Source: Ceratopteris richardii
Taxonomy: Eukaryota > Streptophyta > Polypodiopsida > Polypodiales > Pteridaceae
NCBI GenBank assembly: GCA_020310875.1
Contig: CM035407.1
Location: forward strand, 92,702,632 to 92,766,631
Direction: 5' to 3'
Length of the DNA stretch: 64,000 nucleotides
Of the stretch, positions 11,587 to 22,623 are shown piece after piece (position 1 is the stretch's first letter; the number at the start of each line of letters is the position of its first letter). Below the pieces are notes generated by a model. It made no database searches. It was not told the origin of the DNA and saw only the letters and a program-made list of their open reading frames with translations. A program made the position numbers and the translations under genes.

Positions 11587-12655
11587 ATGGAAAATGATGA
11601 GTACATTGAGCATGTGACTGAGGCCTCTCATTGTTTCTCTACTATCAAGGAGTTAGAGTTATTTCTTCAGCAAAATTCTAATTCCCATATTATTCTTCTT
11701 TCTTACCTTGATGAGTATGCTCTAATCCAAGAGTATGCTCTCAATGTTGACCAGTGCTCAAAATTTAACCAAACACATGATGCCCTAGTTGAAACAAAGT
11801 ACAAAGTTGTAGACATAAAAATCAAACCCATAGCTCAACCATTACCCCAAGGAAGTAATGAAAAAATTATTGATGTGAAAAATGATCCAATTATTTGGGA
11901 TAAGAAAAAACTAGGACATACATTCATAGATGAGACAATCAAACAGTCAAAATTGGTAGAGATGATGACTTTCTTTTACCAGCAGGGAGAGATAAACTTG
12001 AGAGAGTCATATGTAGCCATGGAAAAGGCTTTACTATGTATCCTCATGAGATTGGTTGTGCAGATCGTAAGCTAGTTGCACCCATGATAATCTTCACTAT
12101 TCCACATATCCCATGGAATCTTCACCCTATGCCGGTTCCAAAGACTCACTTACCTGAGCTAATGAAACTACTTTAGGAGAAGATAAACATGAGAATTTTA
12201 GAGCCATCTTTTGCACCTTACTCAAATAGATGGTTCACTATGCCTAAAAAGAATGGGAAACTATGTTTTATTCAAGATCTCCAACCAGTCAATAAAGTCA
12301 CCATAAGGAATGTAGGAACATAACCCATTATAGATGAGTGTGCTGAATATTTTCAGGACATTCTATCTATTCGATGGATGATTTATATTATGGGTATGAC
12401 CAATTCCAATTAGCAATTGATCGTCATGACATAACCACAATGAAAACTCCTTTAGGCTAAGTGCGAATGTGTACTTTACCTCAAGGAGCAACTAATTTCG
12501 TGGCTCATATGATGAGTGCTATGAATATGGTCTTACACGATTTTATCCCTCATATAACCATGTTGTTTATTGATGATATTCCAATTAAAGGGAGTGAGGA
12601 ACATGTAAAGGACATTATAGTAGATTCATCTGGATGTCTTAAATTTGTTGTTATT
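11587..12655 (+). pseudogene. Gypsy element G, left piece (protease-side and RT)
   Basis: Plus-strand Ty3/gypsy remains. The left part (11587-12075) reads as a pol N-terminal spacer of unknown role. The RT follows: SNRWFTMPKKNGKL near 12224-12262, then VRMCTLPQGATNFVAHMMSA near 12462-12520, and the catalytic FIDDIPIKG near 12570-12595. The CTLPQGATN and FIDDIP wording differs from the usual plant gypsy FGLTNA/YIDDIL, so G is a separate gypsy lineage. Copia B follows directly, and the integrase part resumes beyond B at 17994. Broken, several breaks. Confidence 0.75.
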
Positions 12656-13307
12656 GCAGAGATAGACTAGTGAGCACCTCGACGACGATTTCTCTGAATT
12701 GGCTGAATGCAATCACTTCAAACTTTGTCAGCATGTAGAGGACTTTGAGCTGAATCCAACAAGCTTTGAATCACTGAATTTGGAGTAGTATTGACTGCGA
12801 TATGCCCTTGACAAGTTGAGAGACTTTGGAGTATACAATCAGTGAGCACAGAGATGAATGATGTAAATGTATCTATAAATTAACACTTGTGTACAATCCC
12901 ATTGGCATGACAAGCATTGCCTAATGGTGTAGAGAGGTGTAGGCTATGGAGTAGTCCTCACACACACTCAATGACAGTAGAATGAAGCTCGGGAGTGATG
13001 TCTCTTCACGCGACTTTTCAAGTTCACATTTTATATGAAATGTGTAAGAATTTGAATTCAAATTCAAATTCTTGGCTCCTTCTAATCAAGCTTCTAAAAG
13101 CTTGGAGATATTCTCTCAATCAAGTGAACTAACTTTTCCACGAATCATTTGGGTAGGTGATTACAAAAGATTCTAAGTCAAATTGACTTTTACAATGAGG
13201 TAAAGTGGTAAGTAATCACTAGCACATGTTCCTATGGTTCTTCATGCATGTAGAGTCTTCATGATATCTTTCAGGCCAAATGTGTAGGCTTGTGATTTAC
13301 ACCAACA
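12656..13307 (-). repeat. 3' LTR copy of copia B
   Basis: Direct repeat of 17342-17993. The inner end is ACCAACA followed by the polypurine tract at 13308-13320 (CTTGAGGGGGAGT in sense). A TATAAAAT-like motif (sense) lies near 13030. Confidence 0.9.
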
Positions 13308-13348
13308 ACTCCCCCTCAAGCCAAACATTTTGGCTTAAGCCTTCATCC

Positions 13349-15850
13349 TCAATCTTCAAGTATATCCTGTAATCCAATCCTAGATTTGAACCTGCAAAGT
13401 TTGGCCCCATCCAAAGCTTTAGTCAGCAAATCTGCACATTGCATGTTGGTTGACACATAGGTCAGCTGAATGTCCTTGCTTAGCAACTTCTCCCTCACAT
13501 AATGATAATGAACTTCTATGTGTTTGGTCCTGGCATGATAGATAGGATTAGCTGCAAGGTGAAGGGAACTTGTATTATCTCCAAAGATAATTGGAGGCCT
13601 AGTATATAAGCCCAATTCTGTATACAAAAGCTTAATCCAAATTGCTTCTTGAGTGGCATTAGCTAGCCCTCTATACTCTGCTTCTGTAGAAGACAATGCA
13701 ACAGTTGGTTGCTTCTTTGCAGACCATGAAATTGGTTTGTCACCTGCAAAAGAAATGTATCCTGAAGTGCTTCTCCTATCATCCTTGCATCCTGCCCAAT
13801 CTGCATCTGAATAAACTTTTATATCAATATCTGAAGTGTAAGGAAAGTACAAACCATGGTTCTGTGTACCCTTGAGATACTTCAAGATTCTTTTGGCAAC
13901 TTCTAAGTTATGTTCCAATTCTTTGATGCAGCCACACTCACCAACACTCTGATTGTTGGCATCTTGGCCACAGGAGAAAATGTCTCTTCATAGTCAATGC
14001 CTTGGGTTTGTGCAAAACCCTTGGCTATCAATCTGGCCTTGTACCTGTTAATTGTGCCATCAGAATTTCTTTTCAATTTATAGATCCATGTGGATCCTAT
14101 TACCTTCATGGAGTCCTTCTTGGGTACTAATTCCCATGTATCACTCTCTTTGAGTGCTTCAATCTCCTCATCCATAGCTTCTTTCCATTCTGATTTGGTG
14201 ATTGCTTCTTCATATGAACTTGGTTCTTCATTTGACAAATCCTTTGAAAGATAAATTGAATGTTTAATAACAAGAGATGTATCATACCCATATCTGATAG
14301 GTTTTTTGCTTTCTCTTTGAGATCTTCTGATTGATTGAGTTGAAGATTCTGGTATGTCCTCAAGCTTCTTCATCTTCATTTTGCCTTTGGACTTCCATGC
14401 CTTGAACTCTTCAAGGTTGATTGTATCTTCATCATCTGAACTTGACTCTCCCTCCTGAGTAGGTTCCTCCTTTGTAAGTTTTGGAAATTCTTCTTCCAAA
14501 TCATAGGGTAGTTTGACCTTCCTGCATTCATTCTCATACCAAGAATCATTCTCATCAAAGATCACATCTCTGCTTACCATAAATCCCTTATTGGTAGGGT
14601 TATAAAACTTGTAACCTTTTTTATTTAAATCATATCCAATGAAAATACATTTTTCAGCCTTTGGATCTAGCTTTCCTCTTACCTATGAAGGAATGTGTAC
14701 ATATGCTACACATCCAAAAATTTTGCAGTGATCCAATGATGGTCTCTTACCATGCCATGCTTCATATGGTGTCATACCATCAAGTGATTTTGATGGTAAC
14801 CTGTTTATGAGATAGGTGGGAGTAGAAACACTCTCCGCCCATAGATAGTTAGGTAATTTCTTCTCATTAAACATAGATCTAGCTGTCTCAACAATTAACC
14901 TATTTCTTCTTTCAGCTACCCCATTCTGTTCAGGAGAGTACCTTGTGGTTATTTCCCTTTTGATGCCTCTGTCCTGCAAGAAGTCCTCAAATTCATTGGA
15001 GAAGTACTCTCCTCCTCCATCTGACCTTAGCCTCTTCAAATTCCTTCCTGTCTGATTTTCAACTAATGCAAGATATTTCTTAAAACAATTAAATACCTCA
15101 TCCTTGTGCTTCATAAAGTATAATACAGTCCATCTGCTATAGTCATCAATAAAAGACACATAGTACCTTGAACCTGAGACTGAGGGGTCTTTGCTAGGTC
15201 CCCATACATCTGTGTGTACAAGCTCAAGATAGTCTTCATGCATATATCCTTTCTTGGAGTAGGGTAACCTGTGAGACTTACCAAATTGACAAGCACCACA
15301 CTTGTAAATCATATGTTGCTTGGATACATTAGGTATCCCAAGCACACATTGGTCCCTGCATATTTGCTTCAAGGTCCTTTCTCCTATGTGCCCTAATCTC
15401 TTGTGCCAAATCTCAAGCTCTGAAAGTGTCTGATCCTTATAACTGTATAATGCAATATTTTTTGTATCTTCCAACTCAAAAGTGAAAAGTCTACCTGATT
15501 TTTCTCCTTTAGCTATCCTTTTGAATCCATGTCTTGGGTCCTCCACAAATGCTCCATATTGATTGAACCTGACCTGCAACCCTTTCTCTACAATCTGACC
15601 AACACTCATTAAGTTATTTGTAATTGTAGGTACATAAAGTACTCTGCTCAACAAATTTGATTACCATCACAAGTTTTCACATTTCCAACTTTACCTACAG
15701 AATGCTTTGTATCATCACTTGTTTGGACTTGGTGTTTACCTTTTGGTTCCTCAAGATCAGAGAGTAGTGCCACATTACCAACCACATGATTTGAACACCC
15801 TGAATCAATATAAAATAAGTGATCATCATTTGTACCTGACTTTGACGTCA
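13349..15850 (-). pseudogene. pol remains of copia B
   Basis: Protease YIDSGCSNHVV lies near 15784-15815. The GAG-pre-integrase WHKRLGHIGE lies near 15385-15415. The integrase catalytic signatures follow: HTDVWGPS near 15200-15225, SFIDDYSRW near 15133-15160, and the Glu-bearing box SPEQNGVAERRN near 14908-14945. The RT start WELVPKKDSMKVIGS is near 14095-14140, and YEETFSPVAKMPTIRV near 13945-13995. RNase H reads YSDADWAGCKDDRRSTSGY near 13768-13825 and ANPIYHARTKHIEVHYHY near 13500-13555. Element order is that of Ty1/copia. Fossil with breaks. Confidence 0.9.
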
Positions 15851-16910
15851 TGTTGATGATCAAGAGAGAGTCATCCTGCTCCTCTATGTAATTGTTGTAG
15901 TCCTTTCTGTTTCTGAATCCTTCTTGGTAGTTGCCATTGTAATTGTTGTTGTAGTTGTTGTTATAATTGTTGTTGTGGCCTTGGTGATGGTTGAACCTTC
16001 CTCTAGACTGAGAGTATCCACCTCTTTGGTAGCCTCTTCCTCTCTGATTTTTGTAATTCCTGTAACACTCATCTGTGGTGTGATTTGACAAACCACAAAT
16101 GTTACATGGTGATGTGTTATAGGGTCTCCCCCTACCTTGCTTACCTCCTCTGCCCCTACCTCTTGAAGATCTACCTCTCCCTGCATAGTTGGCTTGGGAG
16201 GTAGAGCATTCATCTTCCACCTTCTTACTCTTGCCTTTATCCTTAGATTTCTTATCAGTGTATAGGGCAGAAGAGTTGTTACCTTTGGTAGTATCTCCAC
16301 TCTTGGTAAGCTTTGCTTCATGTGTGAATAGTTGACCCATGAGAGTTGTAAGATCTGGAGTGTGCATGTCCATGTAGAGATCCATTGTAGTGGTGAAGCT
16401 TTCCCACTTATCATCAGCCTTGATCCCATTGATTACCTGCCTTACAATTTTTTCCTCTTCAATTTCTTCTCCTATGCTTGCTAACTGATCTACAACATCT
16501 TTGATCTTGGTCACAAATTATGAAACAGCTTTCTTAGGTTGCTTCCTTAGTGTTGTGAATTCAATCCACAACTGATTTTTCCTAGCCCTTGTATTGGAGG
16601 AAAAATATGATGACAAGGTTTCCCAAGTCTCTTGGGAAGTCTTACAATTTCTGATATGAGGTAAAAGAAAGTCAGATATAGAGTTGAGTAGATAGGACCT
16701 TGCCAATGCATCCCTTGCACACCATGTGTTGAGTTTTTCTTGCTCCTCCTTGGCTGGCAAACCTCTTGCTTTGAATGAGGGCAATTCCTCATCTCCTGAG
16801 ATGTATCCATAGAGACTCCTTCCTTGTAAGTAGGTCTTCATCCTTAGAGACCAAGCTTGATAGTTGTTCCTGTCCAATTTATCAATGAATGAAGGAAAAC
16901 CATCTCCCAT
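15850..16910 (-). pseudogene. gag remains of copia B
   Basis: Begins at 16910 with MGDGFPSFIDKLDRNNYQAW, the copia gag opening. The middle shows the usual helical UBN2-type gag text. The C-terminal part has an Arg/Gly-rich stretch, a CCHC knuckle CNICGLSNHTTDEC (near 16061-16108) and an Asn/Tyr repeat (NNNYNNNYNNNY) encoded by a GTT-rich microsatellite near 15933-15975. Gag forms the particle and binds RNA through the knuckle. Confidence 0.88.
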
Positions 16911-16921
16911 TTTACCTTATT

Positions 16922-16934
16922 TGCTCTGATACCA
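16922..16934 (-). other. Primer-binding site of copia B
   Basis: TGGTATCAGAGCA in sense, one base inside the 5' LTR; initiator-methionine tRNA type. Confidence 0.9.
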
Positions 16935-16935
16935 C

Positions 16936-17993
16936 TGTTGGGAAAGATGGATGGATGATCCAAGAGATTGAGTAGGTACTGCTAAAACGTGCTTTGTACC
17001 AGCCCTCTTTAGCTCCAGACTTGTTTAGTAGACTCCCTAAGCTTTCCAATGACACCAAGAAATGGCCTATGTCCTTTGGAAATGAAGTGTGTAATGATTG
17101 AATCAAAACAGATAACTTTGGAAGTCACAAAGTCAAGAAAACCTTCTATTTTGGTCTTGACACCTACTCAATGTTTTCCTCAGTGTGACCAGCATAGTAG
17201 CAATTGATAAAGTTCCTTCTAGGGGTATTCAATTAGCTTAGTAAGATACCATTTGGAAGTGGAATGATGTAAAATAATGAGCTATGCTAAGAGAAATTAA
17301 TTTAGCAAGATTTGGTATACCCCCGACTTTTTAGGACTATAGCAGAGATAGACTAGTGAGCACCTCGATGACGACTTCTCTGAATTGGCTGAATGAAATC
17401 ACTTCAAACTTTGTCAGCATGTAGATGACTTTGAGCTGAATCCAACAAGCTTTGAATCACTGAATTTGGAGTAGTATTGACTGAGATATGCCCTTGACAA
17501 GTTGAGAGACTTTGGAGTATACAATCAGTGAGCACAGAGATGAATGATGTAAATGTATCTATAAATTAACACTTGTGTACAATCCCGTTGGCATGACAAG
17601 CATTGCCTAATGGTGTAGAGAGGTGTAGGCTATGGAGTAGTCCTCACACACACTCAATGACAGTAGAATGAAGCTCGGGAGTGATGTCTCTTCACGCGAC
17701 TTTTCAAGTTCACATTTTATATGAAATGTGTAAGAATTTGAATTCAAATTCAAATTCTTGGCTCCTTCTAATCAAGCTTCTAAAAGCTTGGAGATATTCT
17801 CTCAATCAAGTGAACTAACTTTTCCACGAATCATTTGGGTAGGTGATTACAAAAGATTCTAAGTCAAATTGACTTTTACAATGAGGTAAAGTGGTAAGTA
17901 ATCACTAGCATATGGTCCTATGGTTCTTCATGCATGTAGAGTCTTCATGATATCTTTCAAGCCAAATGTGTAGGCTTGTGATTTACACTAACA
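16936..17993 (-). repeat. 5' LTR of copia B
   Basis: 1,058 bases with TG...CA ends; sense start TGTTAGTGTAAATC. Its outer 650 bases match 12656-13307. Outer flank is gypsy G at 17994. Confidence 0.9.
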
Positions 17994-19050
17994 GCACTAC
18001 GATCTAAGACCACATCCAATGTTTGAAAATTCTTGATTGAAGATATCATAAGTCGCTTTGGGTACATAGAGAAAACAGTTGCCGATCGTGGAGAGTTAAA
18101 TGCTAGAGAAGCTAAAGATTTCTTTGAACATCATGGCATTCGTTTGTCTCTCACTACTGCATATAATCTAGAGGCCAATGGTAAAATAGAGAGAGGGCAT
18201 CCACCTATTGTGAAATCCATATCTAAAGCATGTAATAGTGACATTAAACAATGGCCTAGATTCTTCCCCTTTGCACTTTGGGCAGATAGAATGACGTGCA
18301 CATGTACTACTGGGTATATGCTTGCTGAACTCATGTACTGTCAAAAATCATTGTTTCCAATTCAATCTCATATTTCTACATGGTCAAATTTGCCTTGGTC
18401 TGAAAACATGTTTACTGATGATTTTTTGAGTTTGCGCATTAAACAGTTAGAACAAGGTAAATTAAAACTTGATGATACCGTTGAAAAATTAAGAGAATAT
18501 TGAATGAAGAACAAGCATTATTTTGATACAACTCATTGATTGCATCCTAAGCCAATTGAAGTAGGAGATTGGGTGTTCATTTATGATAGTACATTTAACT
18601 CTCAATATAATGCATGCAAAAAGGTCACTGAATGGTGGTTTGGGCCATACATTTTATCAAAAGTCAACAACAATGGTATGTATGCTCTTTGTGAATTAAA
18701 TGGTGTTGCATTAAAAACTTTGATTGCAGGTAAACGGATAAAGCTATTCAAGAAACATGATAATGATGAGTACATTTTGGATGACAACATTGAAGAAGAT
18801 GACAGCACTGAGGCCGATTCATAAACATGAGTATCCATGATTAACAAAAATAAAATAAAATAATAAAAAAATAAAGAAAAAATATAAAAAGGAAAAAAAG
18901 AATATCATTTCTTTTTCAAGTTCAAGTTTTTTCAATTCGATTCCACTTTTTTTTTTCATTTTTGCTTGTCTCCAATTTCACTTTATGCATGTTTCTTTTC
19001 AATCTTTGCATTGCATTGCATATGCACATCACTTGAGTCAAAAGGGGCAA
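17994..19050 (+). pseudogene. Gypsy element G, right piece (integrase)
   Basis: Plus-strand integrase remains: IISRFGYIEKTVADRGELNA near 18045-18105, then SLTTAYNLEANGKIERGHPP near 18150-18210, which carries the catalytic Glu region, then a C-terminal part (IEVGDWVFIYD near 18557-18590; GPYILSKVNNNGMYALCEL near 18645-18700) ending at 18824. The GELNAREA...GKIERGHPP wording fits the unusual RT wording of the left piece at 11587-12655. A polypurine-like AAAAGGGGCAAA at 19040-19051 should mark the start of the 3' LTR. Broken, a few breaks. Confidence 0.78.
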
Positions 19051-20602
19051 ATGATGATTTCTCTACTTGTGTAAAATTTTATCTTAAGTAGTAATTTATC
19101 TACTAAGAAATTGTTTATAACCTAGGATTATGGAAAGATAGGACATGTAGATTTGGAGGTTTATTTTGGTGACATGACTTTCATATATAAACATGCATAT
19201 GTATCTTGTATCGAAAGCATAATTGTTGAAGTCCTATCTCCTGCTATTGCATGTTTCTACATCCTTAATCCACCTCACAGCACTTGTATTGGAGTTTAAA
19301 CCACTGTTCTCCATCATAAAAAATGGTTGTACCTTGTATCGGGGTTTAATTTTTCCCCGTCATTAAAAAAAAGTTGCTACATGTTACAAGGAAGTTTACA
19401 CTTTCTTCCACCCCCAAAAGTGAACATAACCATAAAGTCGTTGAATCATCATCATCATCAAAAAAAAAGGAAGAAAAAAAAAGAAAAAAAAAACAAGCCA
19501 AAGGAAGCTAAGGAGGCATAGCACAATAAATCACGGGCTATATAGGCAGATTTATGTATTAGTGGAGTTTAGTTAGATTTCCTTGCATGTTATTAGAGAA
19601 AGAGTATATTCATATTTATGTAGGAAATAAGTTGATCTAAAATAAGCTAAACATGAAAGATGTCCCTTGAAAATCCTAAATCTTTGTTTATAATCCTATT
19701 TAAGGTAGATTGCTTTATGAAAAAGGGACAAACTTTTCTTCAAGATGAGAGGAACGGATTCCTAAAACGACTCAATACATTCACTTCCACTCCATATTGA
19801 TGCTTGTTTGTTTTCTTTTTTTACATATTTTCAATATTGCCTGTTCATTTGCATATATGTTGCCTACTTGTTCATGCATATTCATGTTGTTTGTTTCAAT
19901 TCTTTCTTTCATGCAAATTTTGCTTCATGTCACGTTGCCTACTCATTCATGCATATGATCAATTTTTTCTTCCATGTTTCTTATGTTTCCTATAAAAGAA
20001 TTTGACGCCTAAAAATTTTTGTTTTTCAGACATACTAGAGTGGCGCTTTCGAAGGAATCGCAGGTTTAGTAGGGGCGAATGTCATCGAGATTTTATCTGC
20101 TCTCTCACTCATGAAGGCCTACAAGAAACACATTTGGTGAAGGTATCCAGAATTCCCTGAGAAGTCTTATGCATCAAGGATGTCAAAGGGAGTTCACATG
20201 CAAACTTTGGAAGAAATCAAGCAAATCCAGGGTAGAGGTCAAAGCTAGTCACAAATTTTGGAAATTAGGGCAAAAATTTCAATGCCTCCAAATCACATGA
20301 AAATTCATGTACTTGTAAAGCCTATCAAAGGAAATTTATATCCTGAATTTCACATGTAAATGGATTTTCTAGCACATTGATATGCCATGTGAATTTCGTA
20401 AAAAATGTAATTTTTCCACTTAGACCCTACAAAATTTTGTGTAGGAATTTTGTTAGCCATATGGTTTGGCATGTATAATGATCATATGTGGCTACATATT
20501 TGTACAAATTTTCAAGGCTATGAGAGCTTCCTAGACACCTTAATGCCACCTTGGAAGCTTCCAAATGTAGCCAAACTTGTATAAGGGAGATTCACATGGG
20601 AG

Positions 20603-20753
20603 TTTTTTCTGCATATTCCTAAAGGAATATGTAGAAAAAAGTTTGACCCTTCAAATATACTTTGATGAAGATGAAAATTTATAGGGCTATTTTTACCTTT
20701 CAAAACATAGCCCTAAAAAATTTTCATCTTCATCAAAGGATATTTGAAGGATC
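20603..20753. repeat. Two adjacent long inverted repeats
   Basis: Hairpin one: 20603-20620 pairs with 20622-20640 (arm TTTTTTCTGCATATTCCT) with almost no loop. Hairpin two: 20645-20690 pairs with 20707-20753 (about 46-base arms, a handful of mismatches) around a 16-base loop. Both lie in the LTR-like stretch. They could fold in RNA or mark a small foldback element. No terminal transposase signals seen. Confidence 0.8.
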
Positions 20754-21849
20754 AAAGAGAAAAAAAATCCAATTTTCAAGGTCACCACAGTTTCCTAAAA
20801 TAAGAAAATTGAAGGCTTGAAGGGCTACCATATGGTAAACAATGATTGAATCATGTTGTACGATCAAGATGAGCTCACATTCAAAGGTGGAGATGCACTA
20901 AAGCATAAAGCAAGGAGGATCCACGAGTTTTTTTCATTGGATAAGCCTTTTCTGATGCTCAAAGATCAATAATGCAAAGTTTGTCCAAAAATAGTAGCTT
21001 ATCTTATCCAAATTGATGTCAGCATTGATCCGATGGTCTAGAACAGCCCCAAATCCAATGGTGGAGAATGAAGGCACCTAATTTTCACCCCTTTTCCCTA
21101 GATATCATATAAAGAACCAATCTTAGCCATCCATATGATAAATCCAATGGTTGTAATCAAAAGCAGTTGATCCTACGGTTGAGATTTGATTTCTCTAGAT
21201 CCAAGGGCCCAAATTCATTCAAAAACTATATAAACCCCCCTCCAAACTTCTAGAGCATCATTGTTAGGCATCCATAGGGCCCTTGCTAGCACATGGTTTC
21301 CTTGAGACGATCACCCTCAGTTGAGCGTGTGAGGATCCAAGGTGGGCTAGTAAGAGCATAGTTCCTAGAATCAAATTTTAGACTTCCTCTCTAGGATAGG
21401 CTCATAAACCCAATTTCTCTTTCTTTACTCACCCTCATTGGAGTGTGCGAGTGAGTTAGAGTTGACTTTATGAGTCTTAGACTTCTTTAGAAACACATTA
21501 CGATCCTAGAAAGACATAGGGTCAATGAAGTGGAACCTATCTTCTTACGTGTGACATTCGGTTGTGCAAACCACCTTTGACAAGTAGAATGCTTAGATTG
21601 ACGTTTCACAACATTCATGTATATGTATGTCATAACAATATCTTCTAATTCATGCCTCTTGTCTCTTTTCTCTTAGTCTCTTATATGTTTTTACATGTCA
21701 GCTTCTATCTCTTTCTATGTGTGAGAAGGATCCACAGTCTTGCGCTAAACCAATGAGGATGATCCATTGAGGTTGAGAATATAATTTTCCATTCATTCAT
21801 AATCCTGATCCACGTGCATTCATACCACCCACAAACACCCATGCAATTT

Positions 21850-22100
21850 TTTTAGTTTTGAAAGTGTATAAGAAGCTCCATTCTTGGACAATTCTTGGAC
21901 CATTCTTCCTTTCGAAACTAATTCATGTGTGTGGTTTTCTTTTTTTTCTCATCATGCATACATTCCATCCAAAAGAACCTATGAATATGAATTAAATTTG
22001 GAAAGTCTTTAAGAAGCTCCATATTTTTGTATGATTCTTCCTTTCCGAATTGATTCATGTGAATGGTTTCTTTTTTCCTCGTCGTTCATGTTCATGCATT
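21850..22100 (+). repeat. Imperfect tandem duplication, about 150-bp unit
   Basis: The words AAGAAGCTCCAT, ATTCTTCCTTTC, ATTCATGTG and GGTTTCTTTT occur in the same order near 21868-21945 and again near 22012-22078. Copies are clearly diverged. Sits in the LTR region upstream of F. Confidence 0.65.
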
Positions 22101-22271
22101 TATCTTGCGCCCATATGTTCCCCTTTCTATAATCAAATCATGAGATATCTTCTCCCCATACCCAACTTCATCTTCACCTTCACATTTTTTATTACATAAA
22201 CCTTCCACCCGATCCACCCGAATTGCGATCTTCTCCATAGTGTGCTTGTGCAGACCTCAAACTCCAACAAT

Positions 22272-22282
22272 TGGTATCAAAG
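22272..22282 (+). other. Primer-binding site of copia F
   Basis: TGGTATCAAAG two bases after the LTR end; initiator-methionine tRNA type, slightly diverged. Confidence 0.75.
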
Positions 22283-22623
22283 TAGGTCACCGCTTCATCT
22301 AGGACATTGTCTACACCCCTCCGATCACAGTCTCAAAATCGCATGAAATTTGGTGAGCATACTCAGGGTGATTAGGAGTTCAAAACGGCTTTTCTTGTGT
22401 GCCAAAATTGCAATCTGAGCTCATTTCAGCCTCCGAATGCACTATCAAAGTGTTTGTGTAGAAAATTTCATCTTTTTGTGCCAAAGATATATACAAGTTT
22501 TGCTTTGACAGTATAAGCATCTCAAAGTATGCTATAGGTTTAGCAGAACTCGATAGGGTAGTTCTGCTCAACTTTTTGAGATACAATCATTTTTTTTGCA
22601 TTAGGGCATTTTGGTGAGTGGCC

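Larger units (their letters stand above)
12656..17993 (-). mobile_element. Copia element B, inserted in gypsy G
   Basis: Minus-strand Ty1/copia element with both LTRs in view (16936-17993 upstream; 12656-13307 downstream), primer site, gag, protease, integrase, RT and RNase H parts and a polypurine tract. The LTRs match over about 650 bases with roughly 10-11 differences by eye (about 1.6 percent), so it is fairly young. G text lies on both outer flanks. Broken, about five breaks, though long frames remain open. Confidence 0.92.
19052..22269 (+). repeat. Gene-free LTR-like stretch between G and F
   Basis: Between the polypurine tract of G and the primer site of F lie 3.2 kb with no coding sequence. 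It should hold the 3' LTR of G and the 5' LTR of F, but their border is not visible. It contains an ATC microsatellite passing into an A-rich tract (19447-19495), a possible gypsy-type primer site (GTGGCGCTTTCGAAGG near 20040), the hairpins at 20603-20753, a TATA box (CTATATAAACC, 21223-21233) and an imperfect tandem duplication (21850-22100). Confidence 0.5.

Noticed and set aside
19804-20005. Two overlapping Cys/Phe-rich hydrophobic frames
   Set aside because: Low-complexity T-rich text in a non-coding LTR-like stretch; no family match.
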